Shown in pieces: positions 28,082-37,322 of a stretch of DNA of 41,043 nucleotides. Positions within the stretch are counted from its first letter, which is position 1. Each line of letters opens with the position of its first letter. Source of the DNA: Flavobacteriales bacterium. GTDB lineage: Bacteria; Bacteroidota; Bacteroidia; Flavobacteriales; Flavobacteriaceae. A program made the translations under genes and the position numbers. Location of the stretch: assembly GCA_024229195.1 (NCBI GenBank), contig JAAESS010000005.1, positions 1 through 41,043 of the forward strand. Reading direction: 5' to 3'. The notes under the pieces were generated by a model that saw nothing but the letters and a program-made list of their open reading frames with translations, made no database searches and was not told where the DNA came from.

Positions 28082-28615
28082 ATGCGGAAATTAAAGAACA
28101 GTGAGTTAAACAGGCTCAATGTAGAAGAGTTTAAGCAATCTGAGAAAATTCCTTTGATTGTTGTATTAGATAATATAAGAAGTCTCAATAATATTGGTTC
28201 AGTTTTTAGAACTTCCGATGCTTTTTTGATTGAAAAAATATATTTGTGCGGTATTACGGCCCAACCTCCCCACAAGGAAATTCACAAAACGGCCCTCGGA
28301 GCAACTGAGGCGGTAGACTGGGCCTACGCTCAAAATACTGAGGAGCTCGTGCGACAACTAAAAAGTGAGCATGTTCAAATTCTTTCTATTGAACAGGCAG
28401 AAAACAGTACCCCTTTGCAATCTTTTAGTCCTGTTGAAGATATTAAATACGCAGTGATCTTTGGGAATGAGGTAAAAGGGGTGTCTCAAGAGGTTGTCAA
28501 TCAATCAGACCATTGTATCGAAATCCCTCAATTTGGGACCAAACACTCCCTGAATATTGCTGTTAGCTGCGGGATAGTTTTATGGGATATTTTTTCTAAA
28601 ATGAAACTTAAATAG
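28082..28615 (+). CDS. TrmH/SpoU family RNA 2'-O-methyltransferase
   Basis: 177 aa; VVLDNIRSLNNIGSVFRTSDAF, LGATEAVDW, IFGNEVKGVSQEV, IPQFGTKHSLNIAVSCGIVLWD. Confidence 0.93.
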   Translation: MRKLKNSELNRLNVEEFKQSEKIPLIVVLDNIRSLNNIGSVFRTSDAFLIEKIYLCGITAQPPHKEIHKTALGATEAVDWAYAQNTEELVRQLKSEHVQILSIEQAENSTPLQSFSPVEDIKYAVIFGNEVKGVSQEVVNQSDHCIEIPQFGTKHSLNIAVSCGIVLWDIFSKMKLK

Positions 28616-28636
28616 GAGCAGAAAAAATATTTTTTG

Positions 28637-28664
28637 AATTTGTTAGAACATATTTGTTCAAATT
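28637..28664 (+). terminator. Weak candidate terminator / bulged hairpin downstream of the trmH-like gene
   Basis: AATTT-(GTTA bulge)-GAACA-TATT-TGTTC-AAATT followed by TTCTTG; poor U-tract. Confidence 0.25.
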
Positions 28665-28788
28665 TTCTTGTTGAAGACCATAGGCAATTCAATCTGTTGA
28701 ACCCAAATTTTGATATTTTTTTAACAGCTTTCATTTTAAAGTTTCCTATTTTCGCTTATTCAAGAATCATATAGGATAGCCAGCAAAC

Positions 28789-29217
28789 ATGACGGATAAA
28801 AAACAGCGAAGGTATGACCAGGCTTATTTGAAAATGGCATTGGAATGGTCAAAACTTTCGCACTGTAAAAGGAAACAGGTAGGAGCCTTGATCGTAAAGG
28901 ATAAAATGATCATCTCTGACGGATATAATGGAACACCAACAGGATTTGATAATTGCTGTGAAGATGACGAAGGAAATACAAAATGGCATGTATTGCATGC
29001 AGAAGCTAATGCCATTCTAAAAGTTGCCTCATCTACCCAAGCTTGCCAGGGAGCAACACTTTACATTACATTATCACCATGCAAAGAATGCAGTAAACTG
29101 ATTCATCAATCTGGTATCCGAAGAATGGTATATGCCAATGCATACAAGGATGATTCCGGAATCGAATTTTTAAGAAAAGCCAATATTGAAATTTTATATT
29201 TGCCCATAAATGAATAG
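28789..29217 (+). CDS. dCMP deaminase / CDA-fold cytidylate deaminase family
   Basis: 142 aa; zinc motifs HAEANAIL and LSPCKEC; DGYNGTPTGFDNCCED. Confidence 0.92.
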   Translation: MTDKKQRRYDQAYLKMALEWSKLSHCKRKQVGALIVKDKMIISDGYNGTPTGFDNCCEDDEGNTKWHVLHAEANAILKVASSTQACQGATLYITLSPCKECSKLIHQSGIRRMVYANAYKDDSGIEFLRKANIEILYLPINE

Positions 29218-30802
29218 AAAAACAAGAATATTTCTTCCATTGATCATTGCGGTTTCTATCGCATTGGGTATATTTTTTGGTACTTCACTGAATTATCAAA
29301 AGAAAACGATCACCTTTTTTGGGGGTACTCCACAAGAGAGGAAAATAAAAAGACTGATTGATTATATCCAATACGAATATGTTGATGAGGTTGATACGGA
29401 TAGTTTATTGGACGGCACAATTAAAAACATGCTTGATAAACTAGATCCTCATTCAGTTTATATCACAGCAAATGAATTGGAAGGTGTTTCAGAAACCATG
29501 AATGGGAAATTTGTGGGTATTGGTATTCAATTTAGAATGTATAGGGATTCACTCACAGTGATCAAAGTACTTGATAATGGACCGAGTAAAAAGGCGGGTA
29601 TTAAGGCTGGTGACCGAATTTTAGTGGCTGATAATGATACGCTTTATGGAAAATCAATAGGAAGCGACTATATCCTCAAAACGCTCAAAGGGAAACCCAA
29701 TACCTCAGTTGACCTTTTGGTTTATAGAAAATCGGAGCAAAAAGAATTGCCCTTTACAATCGATAGAGGAGAAGTTCCTATTAGCAGCTTGGATGCCTAT
29801 TATATGCTTAATGATGAATTGGGCTATATCAAGATCAATAAATTTGCTGCTACTACCTATGATGAATTCAAAGGAGCCATGGATGAACTCCTCGAAAGTG
29901 GCATGCAGAAACTAGTACTTGATCTTAGACATAATCCAGGAGGTTATTTGCAGGTAGCTACAAAAATTATAGATGAATTTCTGGAAGATGGGAAACTCAT
30001 TGTATTTACCAAAAATAAGAAAGAACGAATAGACGAAACCTATGCAACCAGCAGAGGAGATTTTGAAGATGGCCATGTTTTCGTATTGATAAATGGCGCA
30101 TCTGCTTCGGCAAGTGAGATCGTTGCCGGTGCGTTGCAGGATAATGATAAAGGAACTATTGTTGGAAGAAGATCATTTGGAAAAGGTCTCGTTCAACAAG
30201 AAATGCAGCTTGGTGACGGTTCGGCTGTGAGGTTAACCGTATCGAGATATTACACTCCTACCGGAAGATCTATCCAAAAACCCTATGAAAATAAACGTAA
30301 CGGAGAATACTTTAATGATTTCCAAGAGCGATATCACGGTGGTGAATTGATGAATGTAGACAGTATCAAAGTAAATGACTCTCTTAAATTCGAAACTCCT
30401 AAAGGTAAAATTGTTTACGGAGGTGGTGGAATTATGCCGGATGTATTCGTTGCAATTGATACCACTATGCTCTTCCCTGATTTTCATTACCAAAAATCAC
30501 GACAATTCGTCTTTCAATACTTCGATGAACATATCAATGAGTTCGATGGATGGAGTTTTGATAAATTTATGACAGACTTTGATTTGGATAGCCATATTTT
30601 TGATGAATATATGTCCGAAGTCCCAAGCGAATTCCAATATTTAACGACAGAAGAAAAGCAAAACTTTAGGTTATTTTTAAAAGCATTATTTGCACAGCAG
30701 GCCTTTGACACGAATGCCTATTATCAGATTGTTAATCAACAGGATATGATGCTCGATAAAGTGATAGAGTTGAATAATGAAGGGTATCCTCTCCAGCCAT
30801 AA
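29210..30802 (+). CDS. S41 family C-terminal processing peptidase with PDZ domain
   Basis: 530 aa; N-terminal TM, PDZ GIGIQFRMYRDSLTVIKVLDNGPSKKAGIKAGDRIL, LDLRHNPGGYLQVA, NGASASASEIVAGALQDNDKGTIVGRRSFGKGLVQ. Overlaps the deaminase end by 8 nt. Confidence 0.95.
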   Translation: MNRKTRIFLPLIIAVSIALGIFFGTSLNYQKKTITFFGGTPQERKIKRLIDYIQYEYVDEVDTDSLLDGTIKNMLDKLDPHSVYITANELEGVSETMNGKFVGIGIQFRMYRDSLTVIKVLDNGPSKKAGIKAGDRILVADNDTLYGKSIGSDYILKTLKGKPNTSVDLLVYRKSEQKELPFTIDRGEVPISSLDAYYMLNDELGYIKINKFAATTYDEFKGAMDELLESGMQKLVLDLRHNPGGYLQVATKIIDEFLEDGKLIVFTKNKKERIDETYATSRGDFEDGHVFVLINGASASASEIVAGALQDNDKGTIVGRRSFGKGLVQQEMQLGDGSAVRLTVSRYYTPTGRSIQKPYENKRNGEYFNDFQERYHGGELMNVDSIKVNDSLKFETPKGKIVYGGGGIMPDVFVAIDTTMLFPDFHYQKSRQFVFQYFDEHINEFDGWSFDKFMTDFDLDSHIFDEYMSEVPSEFQYLTTEEKQNFRLFLKALFAQQAFDTNAYYQIVNQQDMMLDKVIELNNEGYPLQP

Positions 30803-30812
30803 TTAGATCACC

Positions 30813-31427
30813 TTAATCCTTTGGCTCGGAATCATGAACCATAGCCGTTTGACCACCATTCCAAAGTGTCAGGATGTCTGTGGCAACATGAGCTCCACTT
30901 CCTGCAGCAGTGGCGAACTGACTTCTCCAACCTGCTAAAACGCCTGAAACATATAAATTTTCTGAAACTTTGTGGTTCGTGTTTTTTAACTGAATACGTT
31001 GTTTACGAGCAGGCAGGTTTTTATGAGGTTCAATATATTGTTCCAAGCCTTTAATATTGAATAAATTGGAGGGCCCTACAGCGACTACCACAATTCGACT
31101 GCAAAAGCTACTTTTATTCGTCATGATTTCGAACCCTCCATCTATGGGTTGAACCGAAGTCACCTTTTCATTGGCAATCTGATGTACATGCGGATAGGTT
31201 TCAGTCAGTTGTTTTCTCCCATTTTCAAGTAATTCTTTACCTGTGGTCCCAGGGGCGATACCTAATACATTATTGAATAAGGCTCCGTTCAGGGCAGAAG
31301 ATTTCTGGTGCATAAGGATGCCTATTTTTTTATCTATTGCGAAAGGCTTCTTTTTTGCTGAACCTAAAACCAGTGCTGCAGACATTCCTGCAACTCCTCC
31401 GCCAATAATCAGTACATCAAAATCCAT
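30813..31427 (-). CDS. Small FAD-dependent oxidoreductase (thioredoxin-reductase-like fold)
   Basis: 204 aa; MDFDVLIIGGGVAGMSAALVLGSAKKKPFAID, VVVAVGPSN, NLYVSGVLAGWRSQFATAAGSGAHVATDI. Confidence 0.82.
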   Translation of the reverse strand: MDFDVLIIGGGVAGMSAALVLGSAKKKPFAIDKKIGILMHQKSSALNGALFNNVLGIAPGTTGKELLENGRKQLTETYPHVHQIANEKVTSVQPIDGGFEIMTNKSSFCSRIVVVAVGPSNLFNIKGLEQYIEPHKNLPARKQRIQLKNTNHKVSENLYVSGVLAGWRSQFATAAGSGAHVATDILTLWNGGQTAMVHDSEPKD

Positions 31428-31433
31428 CTTCTG

Positions 31434-32009
31434 TTAATTAATTAGTCCTTGAATGTTAGAGGCAAATAGCTTGACAGCGATAGCCAGTAGAATTACACCA
31501 AATATTTTTCTAACTACATTGATACCACCTTCACCAATGAGTCTTTCGATCTTTGCGGATGATTTTAAAACGATATAGACAAATATAATGTTGATGACAA
31601 TAGCTATAATGATATTGACTGTATGAAATTCAGCTTTTAGCGATAATATGGTAGTCATCGTACCTGCACCTGCAATCAATGGAAACGCAAGAGGGACTAC
31701 ACTAGCTGTTTTAGGTGATTCTTCTTTATATAATTGTATTCCAAGGATCATTTCAATTGCCAGAAAGAAAATTACAAACGAACCTGCTACTGCAAATGAA
31801 TAGACATCTATACCAATCAGGTTCAATATCTGTACCCCGACAAATAAAAACAAAATCATGATCAGCATGGCAACTATGGATGCCTTTTCTGATTGAATAT
31901 GACCGACTTTCTGTCTCAGGTCGATAATAATTGGAATACTTCCAACAATATCGATCACAGCAAACAATACCATTGTTGCCGTTACAATTTCTTTAAAATT
32001 AAGTTCCAT
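31434..32009 (-). CDS. MarC family integral membrane protein
   Basis: 191 aa; multi-TM; AVIDIVGSIPIIIDLRQKVG, FPLIAGAGTMTTILSL. Confidence 0.9.
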   Translation of the reverse strand: MELNFKEIVTATMVLFAVIDIVGSIPIIIDLRQKVGHIQSEKASIVAMLIMILFLFVGVQILNLIGIDVYSFAVAGSFVIFFLAIEMILGIQLYKEESPKTASVVPLAFPLIAGAGTMTTILSLKAEFHTVNIIIAIVINIIFVYIVLKSSAKIERLIGEGGINVVRKIFGVILLAIAVKLFASNIQGLIN

Positions 32010-32140
32010 TGTATTAGTTTAATAATCTGCGCAAAGTTATAGAAATAGATTTAATACATTGATAGAAATATTATGGTCGTATATGAAGGTTTGATCTATG
32101 TAAATGTGAGCGGAAAAACTTGACAAAACAGTTGAGATTA

Positions 32141-32171
32141 TTGATCTATTGTTAAAAAGAATGTATTTTTG
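32141..32171 (+). promoter_or_regulatory. Bacteroidota-type promoter (TTG ... 20 bp ... TATTTTTG) upstream of DUF3109 gene
   Basis: TTG at 32141-32143 and TATTTTTG at 32164-32171, 20 bp spacer, 20 nt before the ATG at 32192. Confidence 0.55.
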
Positions 32172-32191
32172 CCCTTCATAATTTAAGGATC

Positions 32192-32773
32192 ATGTTTCAA
32201 CTTGATAAAACCATTGTTTCCGAAGAAATTCTTGAAAAGGAATTTGTTTGTAATCTGAATGCATGTAAAGGAGCTTGCTGTGTTGACGGTGATGCGGGGG
32301 CACCACTTGAACAAGAGGAACTGGTCATATTAGAAGAAATACTCCCGGTACTTAAGGGTTATTTGAGACCAGAAGGGCTTCAAGCCATCGAAGCACAAGG
32401 GCTTTATACGACCAACGAGCAAGGGGAACATGAGACAACTTTGGTCAAAGGAGAGGATTGTGCCTATGTGATCTACGATGAAAAAAATGTTGCTATGTGC
32501 GGAATTGAAGAGGCATATAATCAAGGAGAGATATCATTTAAAAAACCTATTTCCTGTCATTTATATCCTGTAAGAATTAAACAGTACAGTGAGTTTGCTG
32601 CCGTTAATTATGATAAATGGGAAATATGTGATGACGCTTGTAGTCTTGGAAGCGAACTTGGAGTTCCAGTTTACAAATTTGTCAAACAGGCACTTATTCG
32701 AAAATTTGGTGAGGATTGGTACTTTGAACTAGAAAAAGTCGCTGATCAAAGAAACAATTCCAATCTTAGCTAG
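32192..32773 (+). CDS. DUF3109 family cysteine-cluster protein
   Basis: 193 aa; FVCNLNACKGACCVDGDAGAPL, CGIEEAYNQGEISFKKPISCHLYPVRI, WEICDDAC. Confidence 0.92.
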   Translation: MFQLDKTIVSEEILEKEFVCNLNACKGACCVDGDAGAPLEQEELVILEEILPVLKGYLRPEGLQAIEAQGLYTTNEQGEHETTLVKGEDCAYVIYDEKNVAMCGIEEAYNQGEISFKKPISCHLYPVRIKQYSEFAAVNYDKWEICDDACSLGSELGVPVYKFVKQALIRKFGEDWYFELEKVADQRNNSNLS

Positions 32774-32840
32774 TTGAAGCTCTTCAATTAGTCAACTTAG
32801 TATATATTTACTATATAATTTAATTCGATATGATTAATTT

Positions 32841-35696
32841 GTGGTAAATAAAGTTTTATATATTTTTATTCTTTTTCCCTATCTAATCTATGGTCAAACT
32901 ATAGGTAAGGATTATGTGATTTCCGAAAACAAAAGAGCCTCTGAACTCAATCGCGAAGGAAAATTTTTACAAGCCAACAAAATTCTAGATAATCTTCTAT
33001 TAAGCTTAGAGGACGAAAACAGTGAAGAGAAACTTTTTGCCGCAACTTATCAGATCAAAGCAAAAGTTGTTCAAAGTCTCGGAAATTACGAGGAATCAAG
33101 CAAGTTAGCCAGGCAATCACTTATGATAAGCCTGAAGGATCACGATAGTCTGAACATGGCAGACAATTATAATACCATTGGGGTCAATCATTATTTCGAA
33201 GCCGATTATGACAGCACGACTTATTATTATGAAAAATCTTTAGACATAAAAAGAAAAATAAAGACTGATCCATATGCCTTAGCGGTATCCACTTATAACC
33301 TGGCACTTGTTTATGATGATTTAGGTCAGACGGATAAAGCAATGGAATTTTATGAGCAGGCCGAAAAGTATCTTATAGAAAGTAAGCATAGCAAGAATTT
33401 CTTATCAGATGTATATGTAGGAATAGCCTTGATTCATTTTTATTCGGGAGATATTTCTAAAGCTGAACTATATGCAGAAAAGGCAATGGAGAATGGCTTG
33501 ATATCCTATGGAGAATACAATCCAAACATGACTTTTGTCTACACCACGTATGCAAATATTCTTGAAGCGGATAAAAAATATGATGAGTCTATATCATTAC
33601 TGGAAAAAAATTTAAAAATAAGGCGTTCTACCTATGGTGAATTTCACAGGTGGACTTGCGAAACATACTACGATCTCGCGAATGCCTATGTATTGGTAAA
33701 GAACTATGATAAAGCTGAGATGCATTACAAGAAGGCATTGGAAATTGGCAAAAAAATTAACAGCCGTCAATATTTGGCTAATGCAAGAAACTTTTTAGCG
33801 CAACTTTATATCGACCGAGGAATTCATTTAGATGAATCAGAAAGGTTACTTCAGGCCTCTCTTGCAACCAATCTTAATATCTATGGAGACAAAAGTGATC
33901 TTGTTGCTGAAAACTACCTTCATCTGGCAAAAGTGTATAAGCGTAAAGAGGAGGGATCACACTTTCATGAATATATTCAAAAGAGTCTTGATGCTGCCAA
34001 TTATAATCAAAATGATCTGAATAGTGTAATTGGTCCTTTTCAAGTTTTGGATGCATTGATGCTTGTCAGTGAATGGTATAATGAAATCTATGAAAAGGAG
34101 AAATCTATTGAATATTTGATTGATAGATATGAACTTATAGACCAAAAGATGTCACTGATCAAACACACTCAGAATAACTTTTCATCTGACCGATCACGCA
34201 TAAATTTTGCAAATAAATATCGAGAAGTTTTTGAAAAAGACCTCGGTCTTTGCTGGTTGCTTTATCATAAAACGCTGGAACAGAAATATCTTCAAAAAGC
34301 CTTTGAGCTATCTGAAACCAATCGAAACACTACTTTATTAACAGGGCTTCAGGGAATTGAATATAGATCTTATGGTGACATACCAAAAGACAAACTTGAG
34401 CTTGAAAATTCAACGAAAAAGGCATTGGAAAAAGTAAAAATGGATATCTTTTTTGAAAAGACTGCCAGTGAGCCCGATAAGGAATATTATAGATCTTTGT
34501 TAGACGATAGAATTTTATTGAGTAACAAACTGGACAGTATTTATAAGGATTTTTATAAGAATTATCCAAAATTTAAAATTATTGAATCAGCGAATGAATC
34601 AACAAGAATTGAAGATGTTCAAGCTCAATTAAATGAAGAGACACAATTAATCGCCTATTTTTTGGGAGAACAAAGTTTGTTTAGCTTCAATATTACTAAA
34701 GATACCGTAAGCTTGTTAAGAGCTGATATTTCTGATAAATTGATTAAAAGCACCAATGATTTTAAAAATCATTTATCAAAAAGAGAGGATATAAATGAAT
34801 TAAGTTATGACCTGTATATGTATTTGTTAGGTCAGCAACTGAATCGAGAAAAAAAGAACCTCATCATTGTGGCCGATAATGTTTTGAATTATATTCCTTT
34901 TGAAATACTTAGGTCTTCAAATGGCTCGCTGCTTATAGAAAATTATAATGTTAGTTATAATGGTTCGGTGAGGATATATTTAGAGCTGAAAAAGGACTTT
35001 TTCAACTATGAAACACCCAATAATTGGGTGGGATTTGCACCTAAATACTTTAATGATGCAACATTGTCATCATCTATAGAAGAGGTTAATGAAATTGCTA
35101 AGCTGACTGATGGAGTAAAATTTATAGAAGGAGCAGCAAACAAGGAAAATTTCAGATTGCATAATAAAGAATTCTCTATTATACATTTAGCGATGCATGC
35201 TAAAATTGATAACGAAAACCCTCTCTATAACAGATTACTTTTTGATGATGAGGAACTTACCGCCTCTGAAATCTATACCTCAACTTCAAAAGCAAATTTA
35301 GCTGTATTAAGTGCTTGCAATACAGGTTTTGGTAAAATTGAAAAAGGGGAAGGGGTAATGAGTATGGCAAGAGCCTTTCACTATTCAGGAATACCCTCTG
35401 TTCTTATGAGTTTATGGAAGGTTCCGGATCAGGAGACTAAAATCATCATGACAGATTTTTATCGATACCTAAAAAAAGGGAAGAGTAAAAGTGAATCATT
35501 GAGAATGGCAAAGCTCAGTTATTTGGATAGAAACGACCATAATACTTTAGATCACCCTTATTATTGGTCAGGCTTTGTGATCAATGGAAATACTGATGCT
35601 ATGGATTTGAATAGTGGAAATTCATCGATTCAATGGATCATCTTAAGCATTTTTTCACTTCTTTTACTGGGTTTTTTATACCAGAGATTTAAATAA
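32841..35696 (+). CDS. Secreted TPR-CHAT domain protein with C-terminal TM anchor
   Basis: 951 aa, GTG start; signal peptide MVNKVLYIFILFPYLIYGQ; multiple TPRs (e.g. DNYNTIGVNHYFEADYDSTTYYYEKSLDIKRKI); CHAT core with His (IIHLAMHAKID) and Cys (AVLSACNTGFGKIEKGEGVMSMARAFHYSGIPSVLMSLWKVPD); C-terminal TM WIILSIFSLLLLGFLYQRFK. Confidence 0.9.
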   Translation: MVNKVLYIFILFPYLIYGQTIGKDYVISENKRASELNREGKFLQANKILDNLLLSLEDENSEEKLFAATYQIKAKVVQSLGNYEESSKLARQSLMISLKDHDSLNMADNYNTIGVNHYFEADYDSTTYYYEKSLDIKRKIKTDPYALAVSTYNLALVYDDLGQTDKAMEFYEQAEKYLIESKHSKNFLSDVYVGIALIHFYSGDISKAELYAEKAMENGLISYGEYNPNMTFVYTTYANILEADKKYDESISLLEKNLKIRRSTYGEFHRWTCETYYDLANAYVLVKNYDKAEMHYKKALEIGKKINSRQYLANARNFLAQLYIDRGIHLDESERLLQASLATNLNIYGDKSDLVAENYLHLAKVYKRKEEGSHFHEYIQKSLDAANYNQNDLNSVIGPFQVLDALMLVSEWYNEIYEKEKSIEYLIDRYELIDQKMSLIKHTQNNFSSDRSRINFANKYREVFEKDLGLCWLLYHKTLEQKYLQKAFELSETNRNTTLLTGLQGIEYRSYGDIPKDKLELENSTKKALEKVKMDIFFEKTASEPDKEYYRSLLDDRILLSNKLDSIYKDFYKNYPKFKIIESANESTRIEDVQAQLNEETQLIAYFLGEQSLFSFNITKDTVSLLRADISDKLIKSTNDFKNHLSKREDINELSYDLYMYLLGQQLNREKKNLIIVADNVLNYIPFEILRSSNGSLLIENYNVSYNGSVRIYLELKKDFFNYETPNNWVGFAPKYFNDATLSSSIEEVNEIAKLTDGVKFIEGAANKENFRLHNKEFSIIHLAMHAKIDNENPLYNRLLFDDEELTASEIYTSTSKANLAVLSACNTGFGKIEKGEGVMSMARAFHYSGIPSVLMSLWKVPDQETKIIMTDFYRYLKKGKSKSESLRMAKLSYLDRNDHNTLDHPYYWSGFVINGNTDAMDLNSGNSSIQWIILSIFSLLLLGFLYQRFK

Positions 35697-36443
35697 TCAT
35701 TGGAGATAATTCAAAACTTCTTGAGCTTCTTGTTTTTTAAAATTTGAAGAAGGATTATTCTGAATGAGAGACAGTTTTTCAATCGCTTTTTCTGTTTCAT
35801 TATTTTTCAGAAGGGCCAATGCTATATACCAATTTGCCTTTTCTATTAAGCTTATGGATCGATCATCTACATTCTTATTAGAGGCTACTTGATTCAATAA
35901 AGAAATCGCTTCATCCGGTTTATCTAAGGCTAAATAACATAAACCTTTATAGTACATGATATAATTCAGGTCAGGATTTTCTACTGAATTAAATAAATTA
36001 ATGGCCTTATAAAAATCTTGTGATTCATAGGCAACAAAGGCAAGATACTCTATTGTTTTTGAGCTCTCTCCTCTGACAACAGGTTGAACAGTATTTCTAT
36101 CGAATTGGAAATATGTTTTATAAATGGCTTCATTGGATGGATAATAGATACTTTTCACTCCCCATACTCCTAAAGCGGTGATCAGCAAAAAAGAAGCTGC
36201 GACCATCCACTTTTTTGGGATTCGCATGAAGCTAGAATTCAATTTTGCTTTATCCTCAATTTGAGAAAGTGTAGACTTTAATTCTTCTTGTTGGCTTCGC
36301 TTGATTACCTGTCTCAGGTCCTTTTGAAAAATAAATTCGTCTTTAAAATTTGAATCGTTTTGCAAAAGGTTATTAAAAAGTTTCTGTTCCTTGGGACCAA
36401 GAGAATCATTGAAATAGCGATCTATTAAATCATGATTTTTCAT
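35697..36443 (-). CDS. Anti-sigma-like membrane protein with periplasmic TPR repeats
   Basis: 248 aa; short cytosolic N-terminus, TM WMVAASFLLITALGVWGV, then TPR-like repeats (YYKGLCYLALDKPDEAISLLNQVASN, ANWYIALALLKNNETEKAIEKL); overlaps upstream ECF sigma gene by 14 nt. Confidence 0.75.
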   Translation of the reverse strand: MKNHDLIDRYFNDSLGPKEQKLFNNLLQNDSNFKDEFIFQKDLRQVIKRSQQEELKSTLSQIEDKAKLNSSFMRIPKKWMVAASFLLITALGVWGVKSIYYPSNEAIYKTYFQFDRNTVQPVVRGESSKTIEYLAFVAYESQDFYKAINLFNSVENPDLNYIMYYKGLCYLALDKPDEAISLLNQVASNKNVDDRSISLIEKANWYIALALLKNNETEKAIEKLSLIQNNPSSNFKKQEAQEVLNYLQ

Positions 36444-37005
36444 AATGCTTATTGACCAAATCTTTTAGTTGTTTGATACAACGTGATTTTTGGCTTTTTA
36501 AAACTTTTTTATTACTATAGTTTAAAATTGACCTGATTTCATCAAGGTTATAGCCCTGATAATAAAACAAATTTAAAATACTTTTACATCTATCACCTAA
36601 TTGGTCATAGTATTTTTTTAATAGCTGTTGTTCCTTAGTTAAAACTGGTCCGTAAAGGTTAACATCAAAATCGATATCTTCTTCAACCAGATTAAAATCA
36701 TTCGTTATGTGCAATTTTGATTTAACTCTAAAGTTATGAAATATTCTGTATTTACCAATCGCAAAAAGATAGGTTGAAATATTACTTTGTAAATTATCAA
36801 TTCGACCATTGATAGCATTATCTCTGAGGATCAGAATGGAATCCTGATAAATATCGATTGCATCAGATTCATTTACATTATATTTTTTGGAAAAATTGAT
36901 GAACCCCTCTCTATTATCAAGATATATTTTTTCTAGGGTTTTAGTGTCGCCCTGCTTTAATAAGTCTATGATATTTTTTGATTCTTGGAGATTCATATGT
37001 AACAA
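36430..37005 (-). CDS. ECF-type RNA polymerase sigma factor
   Basis: 191 aa; VNESDAIDIYQDSILILRDNAI...NISTYLFAIGKYRIFHNFR, sigma4 LGDRCKSILNLFYYQGYNLDEIRSILNYSNKKVLKSQKSRCIKQL. Confidence 0.88.
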   Translation of the reverse strand: MLHMNLQESKNIIDLLKQGDTKTLEKIYLDNREGFINFSKKYNVNESDAIDIYQDSILILRDNAINGRIDNLQSNISTYLFAIGKYRIFHNFRVKSKLHITNDFNLVEEDIDFDVNLYGPVLTKEQQLLKKYYDQLGDRCKSILNLFYYQGYNLDEIRSILNYSNKKVLKSQKSRCIKQLKDLVNKHYEKS

Positions 37006-37322
37006 AGAAAGTAAAAAGTTTTTTAAGAAGCTCCAGAACCCTCAATGGATCGTATGGAACATTTGATTTAGGTCAAAATTATAACAGATTATTAATTATC
37101 TAACTTAAATCTCCCTGCTTATGGTAAGGATTATCCTTTAAAAATGTATTTATTTTGAATGTGATCAAAATGAAAGATCGCTTTCCTCAAAATAAGTGAA
37201 AGCTACAATAAGATGAGCTAAAACTAATTTAGCTTAATCAGCTTGAGATAAACCTTGAAAAGAATTTTATACGGAATATGGACAAGCATCGTTATGAATA
37301 TTAATTATCTTCGAAGCGTCAA

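Noticed and set aside
32841-35696. Type III-E CRISPR Craspase because of TPR-CHAT architecture
   Set aside because: No Cas genes or CRISPR repeats in the window, and the protein has a signal peptide and TM anchor, so it would be in the envelope rather than cytosolic.
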